The notes beneath the pieces were generated by a model that had not been told where the DNA came from, did no database searches, and was given only the letters and a program-made list of their open reading frames with translations. Positions 1 through 7,257 of a stretch of 64,000 nucleotides of DNA are shown here, in pieces. This DNA comes from Labrenzia sp. THAF82 (GTDB lineage Bacteria; Pseudomonadota; Alphaproteobacteria; Rhizobiales; Stappiaceae). The DNA lies in assembly GCF_009363435.1 (NCBI RefSeq), contig NZ_CP045354.1, positions 438,001-502,000 on the forward strand, written 5' to 3'. The position numbers were made by a program, and so were the translations under genes. Every line of letters starts with the position of its first letter. Within the stretch, counting starts at the first letter, position 1.

Positions 1-507
1 ATAAGGCAACTGCCGCCAGGCGTGGCCCATATCCATACCATATCCGACGACAAACTTATCAGGACAGGCAAAACCGACATAGTCGGCAGATATGGCAGCT
101 TTACGGCGCTCGGGTTTGTCGAGCAAAGCTACGATCTTCACAGAGCGTGCACCGCGGTTCTTCAAACGCTCGCGAGCGAAGGCCAAGGTGCGGCCGGATT
201 CCAGAATATCATCCACCAGAACTATATCGCGGTCGTTAACGTCACTTTCAACATCGCGCAAAATCCGGATGTTTTCCGAGCCTTCGGTTCCCGCGCCATA
301 AGACGAGAGATGAATGAACTCCATCTCCGGCTCCAATCCGGCGCGGTGCATGGCCCGGACGAGGTCGGCGGCAAAAATGAAGCTTCCCTTCAGCACGGCT
401 ACAACGAGCAGTTTTTCCGGTTTTCCTTCAGCTATTTCCTCCGCAAGCGCGGCAACTCTGGTGGAAATGGCATCTTCGTCAAACAACGTATGAATATTGG
501 CGGTCAT
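1..507 (-). CDS. hpt: Hypoxanthine phosphoribosyltransferase, 3' end missing
   Basis: Purine salvage enzyme that joins hypoxanthine or guanine to PRPP to form IMP or GMP in the cytosol. Translating the minus strand from the ATG at 507 gives a protein starting MTANIHTLFDEDAIS. It contains the type I PRTase PRPP-binding motif IVLVDDILESGRTL (about residues 95-108), an upstream LLVVAVLKGSFIFAADL strand-loop, and a flexible-loop segment SSYGAGTEGSENIRI. All are typical of Hpt. The gene runs off the left edge with 169 codons visible, ending in GMDMGHAWRQLPY, so only a short C-terminus is missing. The start lies 2 bases after the stop of the zinc-ribbon gene, so the two are probably co-transcribed. 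The family assignment is firm; purine-base preference cannot be read from the sequence. Confidence 0.93.
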   Translation of the reverse strand, partial: MTANIHTLFDEDAISTRVAALAEEIAEGKPEKLLVVAVLKGSFIFAADLVRAMHRAGLEPEMEFIHLSSYGAGTEGSENIRILRDVESDVNDRDIVLVDDILESGRTLAFARERLKNRGARSVKIVALLDKPERRKAAISADYVGFACPDKFVVGYGMDMGHAWRQLPY

Positions 508-509
508 GG

Positions 510-1490
510 TCACTCAAGCACTATCTGGCGTTTGCCGCGATCAACAAACCGGATCTGAATATCCGATGCGCCCTCCGGCGGATCGGCTAATATCGTCCTA
601 AAGCGGGTTTCGTCCAGCCCATTTAATGCGCGAGTGCGTGGTTCAACCGTCCAAGCATAAACTTCTTGAAGGTCCGGACTGCGAATGGAGAGCCGTACAG
701 CCGGAACGCTGTTAGTCTCATTCTCCAGATTGCGGATTGACCCCTCAACAACGAGAACACGCTTGCCGTCTTCAACTTCGGTAAAGGTTCTGAGGTTGCG
801 GAATTCAAGTCCGCGCAAATTGACGTCAAATCCGATAACCTGAAACAGGCTTGCCAGATCCGGCGATTGCTTGACGATGTTGTCCCGCATCAGGACGAAG
901 ACGGCACAGATCGCAATTGCGGCCGCAAAGAGTGAAACCCCGCCAATGCGCCGGAAATTCAGGCGGGCAAACAGGTTGAACAGCGCACCCAGGTGATTGC
1001 GGCGAAACTTGTCGGGGTTAACGATGATCTTCGGTCGCTTCGCGGAGCTTTCGATATCCGCGCTCGCTGAAGGATCTTCGCCGCCGCTGTCCTCGTTCAG
1101 GTCTGCGGCAAATCGTTCCTCATCGGATCCAATATTGGGTTCGGAGACAGGTTCGGAAAAACTCTCCGTCTCTTCTTCGTCTTCGATGTCGGGTTCAGAC
1201 AGGTCTTCCGGTTCGCTGTTGTCTTCGGCCTTAGCCTCAGCGTCTTCCTCAGCGTCCTTTGCCCAGTCGGCTTCGTCCTTGTCTTCGGTCGGACCCTTGT
1301 TGACGCTGACACCCGTCGTGCCTGTCGTGCCGTTGGCGGCCTCGAAGTCGACGTTGCCTTCTTCTTCTTCCTCCGGTTTGGCGAACCAGCGGTTTCCGCA
1401 TTTGGCACATTTGACACTTCGGCCGTCAGCGCCGAGCGCCTCTGACTTTATTTCATAGGACGTACTGCAGTCCGGACATTTGATCTTCAT
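510..1490 (-). CDS. MJ0042-type zinc-ribbon single-pass membrane protein
   Basis: A 326-residue protein beginning MKIKCPDCSTSYEIKSEALG. The N-terminal zinc ribbon has C5-x2-C8 and C28-x2-C31, the MJ0042/zinc_ribbon_5 pattern common in alphaproteobacteria. A very acidic low-complexity linker (about residues 38-150) rich in Glu, Asp and Ser follows. There is one hydrophobic segment around residues 180-202 (VSLFAAAIAICAVFVLM). The C-terminal 110 residues form a beta-rich domain resembling the DUF3426 family (LRGLEFRNLRTF... VVEGSIRNLEN). Topology would place the zinc ribbon and acidic linker in the cytosol and the C-domain in the periplasm. The biochemical role is unknown. It lies upstream of hpt with a 2-base gap and is divergent from ftsEX, so a link to division or envelope is possible but only inferred. 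Confidence 0.8.
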   Translation of the reverse strand: MKIKCPDCSTSYEIKSEALGADGRSVKCAKCGNRWFAKPEEEEEGNVDFEAANGTTGTTGVSVNKGPTEDKDEADWAKDAEEDAEAKAEDNSEPEDLSEPDIEDEEETESFSEPVSEPNIGSDEERFAADLNEDSGGEDPSASADIESSAKRPKIIVNPDKFRRNHLGALFNLFARLNFRRIGGVSLFAAAIAICAVFVLMRDNIVKQSPDLASLFQVIGFDVNLRGLEFRNLRTFTEVEDGKRVLVVEGSIRNLENETNSVPAVRLSIRSPDLQEVYAWTVEPRTRALNGLDETRFRTILADPPEGASDIQIRFVDRGKRQIVLE

Positions 1491-1799
1491 GCGCGAAGAC
1501 CTTTCGTCATGGCTTGCTTGCGCGTTTCGTTTACGTAACCGACAAAGTCGGAATCCGGCACGAAATATGGGACAAGGGCCAGCAAATCCGATGACGGGCT
1601 TTCAGTTATCTAATGGACCTTTATATGATTAATGGAACGTTAACGGCCAGGCATTAGAGCGGGTTTGGAACAGTTACGTTGAATTGTTGGTGGATAGCCA
1701 CATGTAGAGGGCTCCCTGAGGCCGGGTACGGCATGGTGAGATTGGTGGCCACAGGGTAGATTCAGCGCACTGCTTGAGCCCTCGATAGGAGTCAACTGA
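1491..1799. other. Divergent intergenic region between zinc-ribbon gene and ftsE
   Basis: This 309-base gap must hold the promoters of the leftward zinc-ribbon/hpt unit and the rightward ftsEX unit. It contains an AT-rich core around 1605-1640. I could not fix a confident -35/-10 pair or operator. AGGAG at about 1786-1790 is the ribosome-binding site that supports the GTG start of ftsE. I see no small gene or RNA. Confidence 0.5.
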
Positions 1800-2459
1800 G
1801 TGATCCGGTTCGAAAATGTCGGACTAAGATATGGCATGGGACCTGAAATCCTGCAGGATCTGACGTTTCAGATCGAGCCGCAGTCGTTTCAGTTTCTCAC
1901 AGGGCCGTCCGGCGCCGGCAAGACAAGCTTGATCAGGCTTCTCTTCATGTCCTTGCGCCCCACCCGAGGCCTGATAAAGGTTTTCGATCGGGACTTGAGC
2001 GTGATTGACAAGCAGGAACTGCCGCGACTTCGACGCAAGATCGGGGTTGTGTTTCAGGACTTTCGGCTGCTGGACCATCTGACGACCTATGAAAACGTGG
2101 CCTTGCCGCTGCGGGTGATCGGCAAGGACGAAAGCGAATACCGCTCGGACGTCATCGATCTCTTGAAATGGGTCGGGCTTGGCGAGCGGATGCATGCCTT
2201 GCCACCGGTCCTGTCAGGTGGAGAAAAACAGCGTGCGGCGATTGCACGTGCCCTGATCACCCGGCCCGAGGTCTTGTTGGCTGACGAACCGACGGGCAAC
2301 GTTGACCCGCCGCTTGCGCGCCGGTTGTTGCGCCTGTTCATCGAATTAAACAAACTGGGCACATCTGTCATCATCGCGACTCACGATATCGCATTGCTGG
2401 AACAGGTGGATGCCCGACGCATGGTGCTTGCCGACGGGCGCCTTTCAATCTTCGATTAG
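1800..2459 (+). CDS. ftsE: Cell division ATP-binding protein FtsE
   Basis: Cytosolic ABC ATPase that pairs with FtsX to activate periplasmic peptidoglycan hydrolysis at the divisome. The 219 residues are the usual FtsE length. Visible motifs are Walker A GPSGAGKTS (residues 35-43), a Q-loop VVFQDFRLLDH (about 83), the ABC signature LSGGEKQRAAIARAL (about 139), Walker B VLLADEPTGNVD (about 158) and an H-switch ATHD near 195. The start is GTG at 1800, supported by an AGGAG ribosome-binding site. The ftsX start follows 8 bases after the stop, the conserved two-gene arrangement. Confidence 0.95.
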   Translation: MIRFENVGLRYGMGPEILQDLTFQIEPQSFQFLTGPSGAGKTSLIRLLFMSLRPTRGLIKVFDRDLSVIDKQELPRLRRKIGVVFQDFRLLDHLTTYENVALPLRVIGKDESEYRSDVIDLLKWVGLGERMHALPPVLSGGEKQRAAIARALITRPEVLLADEPTGNVDPPLARRLLRLFIELNKLGTSVIIATHDIALLEQVDARRMVLADGRLSIFD

Positions 2460-2467
2460 GCGGCAGA

Positions 2468-3517
2468 ATGGCCCAGTCCGACGACACCGACAATCAGCAA
2501 AGCGTCGACGCCGAGGTTAAGCCGGCCCGTAAGAAAGCGCGTCCCAAAAGATCAAAGCGCATCAAGCGCAAAGTTGCGCCTAAGCCGAAAAAGACTGAAC
2601 AGACCGAAGATTCCAAGTTGAGGCCGGCTGCGGCCATCGTACCACCGCAATCCGTTGCAGGCCGGGCGCTCACGCTTGTGGTGGCAATCATGAGTTTCCT
2701 GGCATGTCTGACGGTTGGTGCGGTTTCCATTGTCTGGGATGCGGCCGACGCCTGGCAGAACGATCTGGTTCGCGAGATCACGATCCAGATCCGACCGACC
2801 GAAGGCGTCGATATGCTGCGAGAGATCGACAAGGCCGTCGCTCTTGCGCAGGAGTTTCCGGGAATCGGTTCGGTTCGCGCCATGTCTGACGACGAAACCA
2901 AAGCGTTGCTCGAACCCTGGCTAGGCGAAGGTCTGCAACTGGACGGGCTGCCGGTGCCTCGGCTAATCCAGATAACCGTGGCTGATCCCGACCAGCTCAA
3001 TCTCGAGCAGCTGTCTTCCACCGTTTCTCAAAATGTCGTAGGCGCAAGTCTCGACGATCATTCGGTCTGGACGTCTCGCCTGTCTGCCATGGCGGGTGCC
3101 GTGGTGGCCGGAGGATTTGCAATCATGATCCTCGTTCTCGGATCCATGGTGCTCAGTGTGGTCTTCGCCACGCAATCAGCCATGGCTGGTAACAAGGACG
3201 TTGTGTCAGTGCTCCATTTTGTTGGCGCAGAAGACAGTTTCATCGCGCGTGAATTTCAGCGCCACTTTCTGATGCTGGGCCTCAAGGGCGGCATATCGGG
3301 TGGCGTGGCCGCTATCCTGAGCTTCCTGCTGCTCGATATGCTGACACGGCAGGGGTCGGGCCAGGCAAGTTCCGATCAACTCTCGGCATTGGTCGGCTCC
3401 GTATCTGTCAGCTTGCCGGGATATTTCGGTGTTTTCGGCGTGGTATTCCTGGTCGCGATCCTCACTGCATTGACATCCGGTCTTGCGGTGAAAGCCCATC
3501 TTGCAAAAGTGGATTGA
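2468..3517 (+). CDS. ftsX: Cell division protein FtsX
   Basis: Membrane partner of FtsE. The 349-residue protein has a first transmembrane helix at about 65-88 (LTLVVAIMSFLACLTVGAVSI). A periplasmic loop follows to about 200, then three further helices (AMAGAVVAGGFAIMILVLGSMV; GISGGVAAILSFLLLDML; YFGVFGVVFLVAILTALTS). This matches the FtsX/MacB four-helix fold. The cytosolic N-terminus is unusually long, about 60 residues, and very basic (runs such as KPARKKARPKRSKRIKRK). It sits 8 bases after ftsE and is surely co-transcribed with it. Family assignment rests on topology plus the ftsE context; the basic tail may contact membrane or DNA, which is speculation. Confidence 0.92.
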   Translation: MAQSDDTDNQQSVDAEVKPARKKARPKRSKRIKRKVAPKPKKTEQTEDSKLRPAAAIVPPQSVAGRALTLVVAIMSFLACLTVGAVSIVWDAADAWQNDLVREITIQIRPTEGVDMLREIDKAVALAQEFPGIGSVRAMSDDETKALLEPWLGEGLQLDGLPVPRLIQITVADPDQLNLEQLSSTVSQNVVGASLDDHSVWTSRLSAMAGAVVAGGFAIMILVLGSMVLSVVFATQSAMAGNKDVVSVLHFVGAEDSFIAREFQRHFLMLGLKGGISGGVAAILSFLLLDMLTRQGSGQASSDQLSALVGSVSVSLPGYFGVFGVVFLVAILTALTSGLAVKAHLAKVD

Positions 3518-3570
3518 TTTTTCGGAGCAAATGCCGCGAAATTGGCCGAATCACTTATCATAGTCCCGCC

Positions 3571-4314
3571 ATGTCACATGCCAACACAGTCATAGAGCCT
3601 GGTCTGGAAGACGGTGTCCCCATCGTCTCGGATTCGCATGTGAACGTGTCATCGGACGAATCGAGACCTGCCTCAAGAAGTTTGAAGCCCGTGCAGACCG
3701 GCGCAAAGCCAAGGCGTAAGAAGCGTTTCGGCCTGCGATTTGCGCTGGTTGCCGTTCTTACCGCGTTTATCGGCGCGGCACTCGGACAGTTTCTGGTTTT
3801 TGCCCATCAAGTAACCGGTGCGAAAGTTCCCGGCAGCGCCAATGCCGATGCAATCGTGGTGCTTACGGGTGGTCAGGCCCGGGTCAATGAGGCCATACGT
3901 CTTCTGGAAGAAGGGCGGGCAAGCAGGCTGCTGATATCTGGCGTTCATCCGGGGACAACGCGTGAGCAGCTTGCTGCGGTGACGGCTTCGGACATGCCCC
4001 TTGAAAAAAACAGCGTCGATCTTGACCGGGTTGCCCTAAATACCGCTGGCAACGCTGCAGAAACGGCCAACTGGGTCCGAAAGAACGGGTTTTCTTCCTT
4101 GCTGGTTGTGACCAGCGCTTATCACTTGCCGCGAGCCGAGGTTGAACTCTCCGGTGCACTGCCCAAGGTGGATCTGATTGCCTATCCGGTGTTCTCAAAA
4201 GACCTGAACCTGAATGACTGGTACAGGGAACCGGCAACGATCCGGCTTCTCATGCGCGAATATGTGAAGTATATCCTCGCCCGACTGCGGATTACCGTGA
4301 GGGGTGTGAGCTGA
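3571..4314 (+). CDS. YdcF/SanA-type (DUF218) membrane-anchored envelope protein
   Basis: DUF218-family protein of about 247 residues. After a polar N-terminus there is one transmembrane helix (FALVAVLTAFIGAALGQFLVF). A Rossmann-like DUF218 domain follows with the diagnostic ADAIVVLTGGQARVNEA at its start, LLISGVHPGTT, and the downstream ALNTAGNAAETANWVR and VVTSAYHLPRAEVEL motifs. Relatives such as SanA and ElyC act in envelope or peptidoglycan-precursor homeostasis, but the reaction is not settled. I chose the ATG at 3571. A TTG at 3514 overlapping the ftsX stop would add 19 residues of poor character. The gene lies in the ftsE-ftsX-ydcF-like-plsC row, all rightward, consistent with an envelope operon. 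Confidence 0.85.
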   Translation: MSHANTVIEPGLEDGVPIVSDSHVNVSSDESRPASRSLKPVQTGAKPRRKKRFGLRFALVAVLTAFIGAALGQFLVFAHQVTGAKVPGSANADAIVVLTGGQARVNEAIRLLEEGRASRLLISGVHPGTTREQLAAVTASDMPLEKNSVDLDRVALNTAGNAAETANWVRKNGFSSLLVVTSAYHLPRAEVELSGALPKVDLIAYPVFSKDLNLNDWYREPATIRLLMREYVKYILARLRITVRGVS

Positions 4315-4370
4315 AGCTGATCAGCTCATAGCCGGAGCGGCTCCCGCCCAATCCAGCATTTACGGGTTCC

Positions 4371-5135
4371 ATGGTTTTACTGCGCTCCAGCCTTTTTCAG
4401 GTTCTGTTCTATTCGGTCACTTTCGTTCTGATGATCCTGTTTTCGCCCGTGATGCTGCTGCCACGCAAATGGGGCTGGTGGGTCGTGCCGGTCTGGGCCA
4501 AGGTTCTATTGCTGCTGATGCGCATCACTGTTGGCCTGAAAGTTGAGGTGCGCGGCCGCGAAAACCTGCCGGATGGCGGGTTCATTGCCGCCATGAAACA
4601 CCAGTCGGCCTGGGAGACAGTGTCACTGATACCGCTGTTTTCCAGCCCAACCTTTATTCTGAAACGTGAGTTGCGCTGGATTCCGATCTTCGGCTGGTAC
4701 ACGGCCAAATTCAAACAAATCCCGATCAACCGGGGAAAACGTTCCGAAGCGCTCGCGGCAATGATGGAAGCGGCCAAGGAAGCCATCGCAGAGAAGCGCC
4801 AGATCCTGATCTTTCCGGAAGGCACACGTCGACCGGCAGGGGCTGAGCCTAAATACAAGTACGGCATTGCGCATCTCTATAAGGACTTGCGATGTCCTGT
4901 CGTGCCGATTGCCCACAACGCCGGACTGTACTGGCCGCGCTCTTCCTGGAAGGTTTATCCAGGCACCGTTGTCGTTGACATCCTTCCGCCGATCCAGCCC
5001 GGCCTGCCGGCAGACGTCTTTCACGAACGCATGGTTCGAGAAATCGAGACCGCAAGCAATCGCCTTATTGACGAAGCGAGGCGGGGTCCAAGGCCTTCTC
5101 CGGTGCTGGAAACCATTGCGACATCCCCAAACTGA
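4371..5135 (+). CDS. plsC: 1-acyl-sn-glycerol-3-phosphate acyltransferase
   Basis: Makes phosphatidic acid by acylating lysophosphatidic acid at the inner membrane. The 254-residue protein has a hydrophobic N-terminus (about residues 8-30). The PlsC domain carries block I MKHQSAWET, in which the catalytic His is H77 and the usual Asp is replaced by E82 (Hx4E). Block II is around FKQIPINRGKRSEA, block III is IFPEGTRRPAG (residues 147-157), and block IV is VVPIAHNAG. The Hx4E variant occurs in other proteobacterial PlsC proteins, so activity is expected. The ATG start is 56 bases after the ydcF-like gene. It is the last gene of the ftsEX row. Confidence 0.92.
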   Translation: MVLLRSSLFQVLFYSVTFVLMILFSPVMLLPRKWGWWVVPVWAKVLLLLMRITVGLKVEVRGRENLPDGGFIAAMKHQSAWETVSLIPLFSSPTFILKRELRWIPIFGWYTAKFKQIPINRGKRSEALAAMMEAAKEAIAEKRQILIFPEGTRRPAGAEPKYKYGIAHLYKDLRCPVVPIAHNAGLYWPRSSWKVYPGTVVVDILPPIQPGLPADVFHERMVREIETASNRLIDEARRGPRPSPVLETIATSPN

Positions 5136-5471
5136 TGTTCTGACGAGCTCAGGCTTCGGCATTCTCACGAAGCCGCGAGGGCGTCACGAGACTTGTTCTT
5201 CCTGGAGTTTTTCCACGCTAAGGGTTTGTTTTTGGCGATTCAGTAAAAGCTTCAGTTATATTTGACGTATTTAAGTAACGCGTTGCACACGGCGCTGTGA
5301 ATTATGTATTCTTAAGTAAACACGTCATCACATGACGGTTATCCGTGTTCTTTTCTCGAAATCAATCCCCACATGAGGTTTGCAGCGTTCAAGAGGCGCA
5401 AGCAAGATGCAGTATCGAAGTTTCGGGGCGGCATCAAATCTTAAACGAGTAAACAAACACGGAGCTTTAAA
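5136..5471. other. Intergenic upstream region of first secreted-repeat gene
   Basis: A 336-base non-coding stretch between plsC and the first small secreted-protein gene. The first 110 bases show nothing recognisable. From about 5267 onward the sequence is closely repeated at 5949-6152 in front of the paralog. The shared parts include two TTAAGTAA boxes, a block around 5406-5443 (ATGCAGTATCGAAGTTTCGG and what follows) and a common leader ending GGAGCTTTAAA directly before the start codon. The GGAG is the ribosome-binding site. Confidence 0.6.
5267..5324 (+). promoter_or_regulatory. Paired TTAAGTAA boxes upstream of first secreted-repeat gene
   Basis: Two related boxes, GTATTTAAGTAACG (5267-5280) and GTATTCTTAAGTAAACACG (5306-5324), share the core TTAAGTAA with core starts 41 bases apart, about four helical turns. 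The second core starts 160 bases before the start codon. A matching pair stands at nearly the same distance from the paralog. The conservation and spacing suggest a transcription-factor operator pair; the regulator is unknown. Confidence 0.5.
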
Positions 5472-5846
5472 ATGCGTACTATCAAGAAAACACTGTCAAC
5501 TGTTGTTGCAGCTACTTTCGTTTCCGGTGCTCTCATCGGCGGTGCATTTGCACAATTCCCGGATCAGTCCGTTGGCGACCTGAATGGCAATAACCCTGTT
5601 TCTATCCAGCAGATGCGGATTGCGAACGAAAAAGCACTGCGTTCTTCCGGCAAACTGAGCACCAAGAGCTTCGTCAACCGCGCTGCAGTCGCAGACTTCC
5701 CGGATCAGACAGTTGGTGATTCAAACGGCAACACTCCGGTTCCGGTTCGTGCACAGGCAACGCGCAAGACCGACAGCAACCTTCTGATCCTGCCTTTCAT
5801 CGGCGACTGGAACGGTAGCGGCAAAGACGGTTTCCCGCGTCAGTAA
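5472..5846 (+). CDS. Small secreted repeat protein, copy 1 (unknown function)
   Basis: A 124-residue protein with a clear Sec signal peptide (MRTIKKTLSTVVAATFVSGA..., cleavage probably after GGAFA, about residue 27). The mature part of about 97 residues contains three related short motifs: FPDQSVGDLNGNNPV right after cleavage, FPDQTVGDSNGNTPV near residue 76, and GDWNGSGKDGFP at the C-terminus. The third resembles the GDxNGDGxxD loops of FG-GAP/VCBS-type calcium-binding repeats; the first two keep GD-x-NGN. No cysteines are present. I do not recognise the family, and calcium binding is an inference from motif shape only. The ribosome-binding site GGAG lies 8 bases upstream. A near-identical paralog follows at 6153. 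Confidence 0.8.
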   Translation: MRTIKKTLSTVVAATFVSGALIGGAFAQFPDQSVGDLNGNNPVSIQQMRIANEKALRSSGKLSTKSFVNRAAVADFPDQTVGDSNGNTPVPVRAQATRKTDSNLLILPFIGDWNGSGKDGFPRQ

Positions 5847-5874
5847 TCTTCGACCCCAAAAAACCTCCCGACTA

Positions 5875-5916
5875 AAAAGAAAGGGCCGCGCTCCGAGCGT
5901 GGCCTTTCTTTTTTGT
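5875..5916 (+). terminator. Rho-independent terminator after secreted-repeat copy 1
   Basis: AAAGGGCCGCGCTC pairs with GAGCGTGGCCTTT around a very short loop, and a run of six T follows. It lies 29 bases after the stop codon, the expected geometry of an intrinsic terminator for the rightward gene. Confidence 0.85.
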
Positions 5917-5948
5917 TTTGAGGAAGAAAATATGCGGATGGATGCTGC

Positions 5949-6006
5949 TTTACTTAAGTAAACAGGTAAACACAGCAGCGTGAACTCGTATATTTAAGTA
6001 AACACC
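5949..6006 (+). promoter_or_regulatory. Paired TTAAGTAA boxes upstream of second secreted-repeat gene
   Basis: The first box is a perfect 14-base palindrome, TTTACTTAAGTAAA (5949-5962), followed by AGGTAAACAC. The second, GTATATTTAAGTAAACACC, lies at 5988-6006. Core starts are 40 bases apart and the second core is 159 bases from the start codon, mirroring copy 1. This supports a conserved operator pair. Confidence 0.55.
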
Positions 6007-6152
6007 AGTTCACATAGAGGTTATTTCGGTTTTTTTCTCAAAATCAGTTCCTACATCGGGTGTGCAGCGTTGATAAGACGCAAACAGATGCAGTATCGAA
6101 GTTTCGGGGCGGCATCATTTCTTAACTGAGTAAATACATACGGAGCTTTAAA

Positions 6153-6527
6153 ATGCGTACTTCCAAGAAAATCCTGTCGACTGTTGTTGCAGCTACTTTC
6201 GTTTCCGGTGCCCTCATCGGCGGCGCTTTCGCACAGTTTCCTGATCAGACTGTCGGTGATCTGAACGGTAACAACCCTGTTTCCATCCAGCAAATGCAGA
6301 TCGCTAACGCCAAAGCACTTCGCGATGCCGGCAAACTGAACACCAAAAGCTACGTCAACCGCGCTGCAGTTGCAGACTTCCCGGATCAGACAGTTGGTGA
6401 TTCCAACGGCAACACTCCGGTTCCGGTTCGCGTTCAGGCAACTCGCGCCAGCGACAGCAACCTGACGATCCTGCCTTTCATCGGCGACTGGAACGGCACT
6501 GCCAAAAAAGGTTTCCCTCATCAGTAA
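6153..6527 (+). CDS. Small secreted repeat protein, copy 2 (unknown function)
   Basis: Paralog of the 5472 gene with the same 124-residue length and the same layout. It has a signal peptide ending GGAFA, then FPDQTVGDLNGNNPV, a variable linker (MQIANAKALRDAGKLNTKSYV), FPDQTVGDSNGNTPV and a C-terminal GDWNGTAKKGFP. The last motif has lost the Asp present in copy 1 (SGKDGF versus TAKKGF), so if these loops bind a metal the third site may differ between copies. Amino-acid identity is high across the whole length. Function is unknown. Ribosome-binding site GGAG at the same distance as in copy 1. Confidence 0.8.
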   Translation: MRTSKKILSTVVAATFVSGALIGGAFAQFPDQTVGDLNGNNPVSIQQMQIANAKALRDAGKLNTKSYVNRAAVADFPDQTVGDSNGNTPVPVRVQATRASDSNLTILPFIGDWNGTAKKGFPHQ

Positions 6528-6556
6528 GTCTTTTCAAGAGCATCCGCTCTTGAGAA

Positions 6557-6593
6557 AAGAAAGGGCCGCGCAATTTGCGCGGCCTTTCTTCGT
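6557..6593. terminator. Terminator between secreted-repeat copy 2 and chaC-like gene
   Basis: AAAGGGCCGCGCAA pairs with TTGCGCGGCCTTT, flanked by AAGA upstream and CTT downstream. The flanks are A-rich on the left and T-rich on the right. It probably ends the rightward secreted-protein transcript, and the opposite strand could serve the convergent chaC-like gene. Confidence 0.8.
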
Positions 6594-6625
6594 TGGAGCC
6601 AAGCCCTGGGTTTGCAGCTCCTTCT

Positions 6626-7156
6626 TCAGGGATTCCTAGAGTCTTTAAGCTGGCCGGCCAACCAGGCGAGAGCCGTGTCGGCGATGCCCATTTCTTCCAG
6701 ATGTGCGGCTGTGTTGATGACATATTCCGGGTTCTTGCCGGACTTCCCGACGGCGCCTTCGACGATCTCGAGTTGTTTTTCAGGCGGAAGTGCACCGGCG
6801 TATTGCGGATGACCGTGGTCGACCATGTAGACCAGTGCCTTGACCTTCTCGCCACTGCCCAGTTCCACGTGGTGCCAGTGTTCCTTGTAGACCATCGTGG
6901 TTTGTTCGCGTGCACGGAGATATTCAAGCGTTTGAGGCCAGATATCTTCTGAGACCTGGTAGGCAAGTCCTCTGCAAGCGCCGCCATTGTCGAGGCCGAA
7001 GACCAGGCCCGGTCTTTCCTGAGTGCCGCGATGAACCCAGGAATAGACGCAAAGCGCGCGATGAGCCCCTCGCAAGAGCGCTTGTTCAGCGCGCAGGTGA
7101 TCAAATCCGGGGTTCCACATCAAGGACCCGTAGCCAAAGACCCAAAAATCGCTCAT
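6626..7156 (-). CDS. ChaC-type glutathione-specific gamma-glutamylcyclotransferase
   Basis: Cytosolic enzyme of the ChaC family, which releases 5-oxoproline from glutathione. The 176-residue protein starts MSDFWVFGYGSLMWNPGF, with the substrate-binding YGSL motif at residues 9-12. The catalytic glutamate is in the segment EYLRAREQTTMVY (E84). WVHRGTQERPGLVFGLD is also characteristic. The ATG at 7156 is chosen because it begins exactly where ChaC homology starts; further upstream the frame is not protein-like. It is divergent from the DUF2125 gene with 101 bases between them. Family assignment is strong; substrate is by homology. Confidence 0.9.
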   Translation of the reverse strand: MSDFWVFGYGSLMWNPGFDHLRAEQALLRGAHRALCVYSWVHRGTQERPGLVFGLDNGGACRGLAYQVSEDIWPQTLEYLRAREQTTMVYKEHWHHVELGSGEKVKALVYMVDHGHPQYAGALPPEKQLEIVEGAVGKSGKNPEYVINTAAHLEEMGIADTALAWLAGQLKDSRNP

Positions 7157-7257
7157 ATCACCCTGTCTTCTAATTGCGCAGGTGCGGAGATAACAATCTG
7201 TGGCCGCCGATTCAATGCTGCTGACCTGCAGCGAATTACAGGAAGGTAAGGGAACAC

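Larger units (their letters stand above)
5267..6527 (+). repeat. Tandem duplication of secreted-protein gene plus its control region
   Basis: Unit 1 (about 5267-5846) and unit 2 (about 5949-6527) match over the boxes, leader, ribosome-binding site and whole coding region. Both encode 124 residues. The leaders share exact blocks such as GCAGTATCGAAGTTTCGGGG, and each gene is followed by a GC-rich terminator containing AAAGGGCCGCGC. Differences between the copies are scattered and mostly synonymous or conservative, so both genes appear maintained. Confidence 0.85.

Noticed and set aside
3514..3570. Upstream TTG start overlapping the ftsX stop for the YdcF-type gene
   Set aside because: Extension is not protein-like and the ATG at 3571 fits better.
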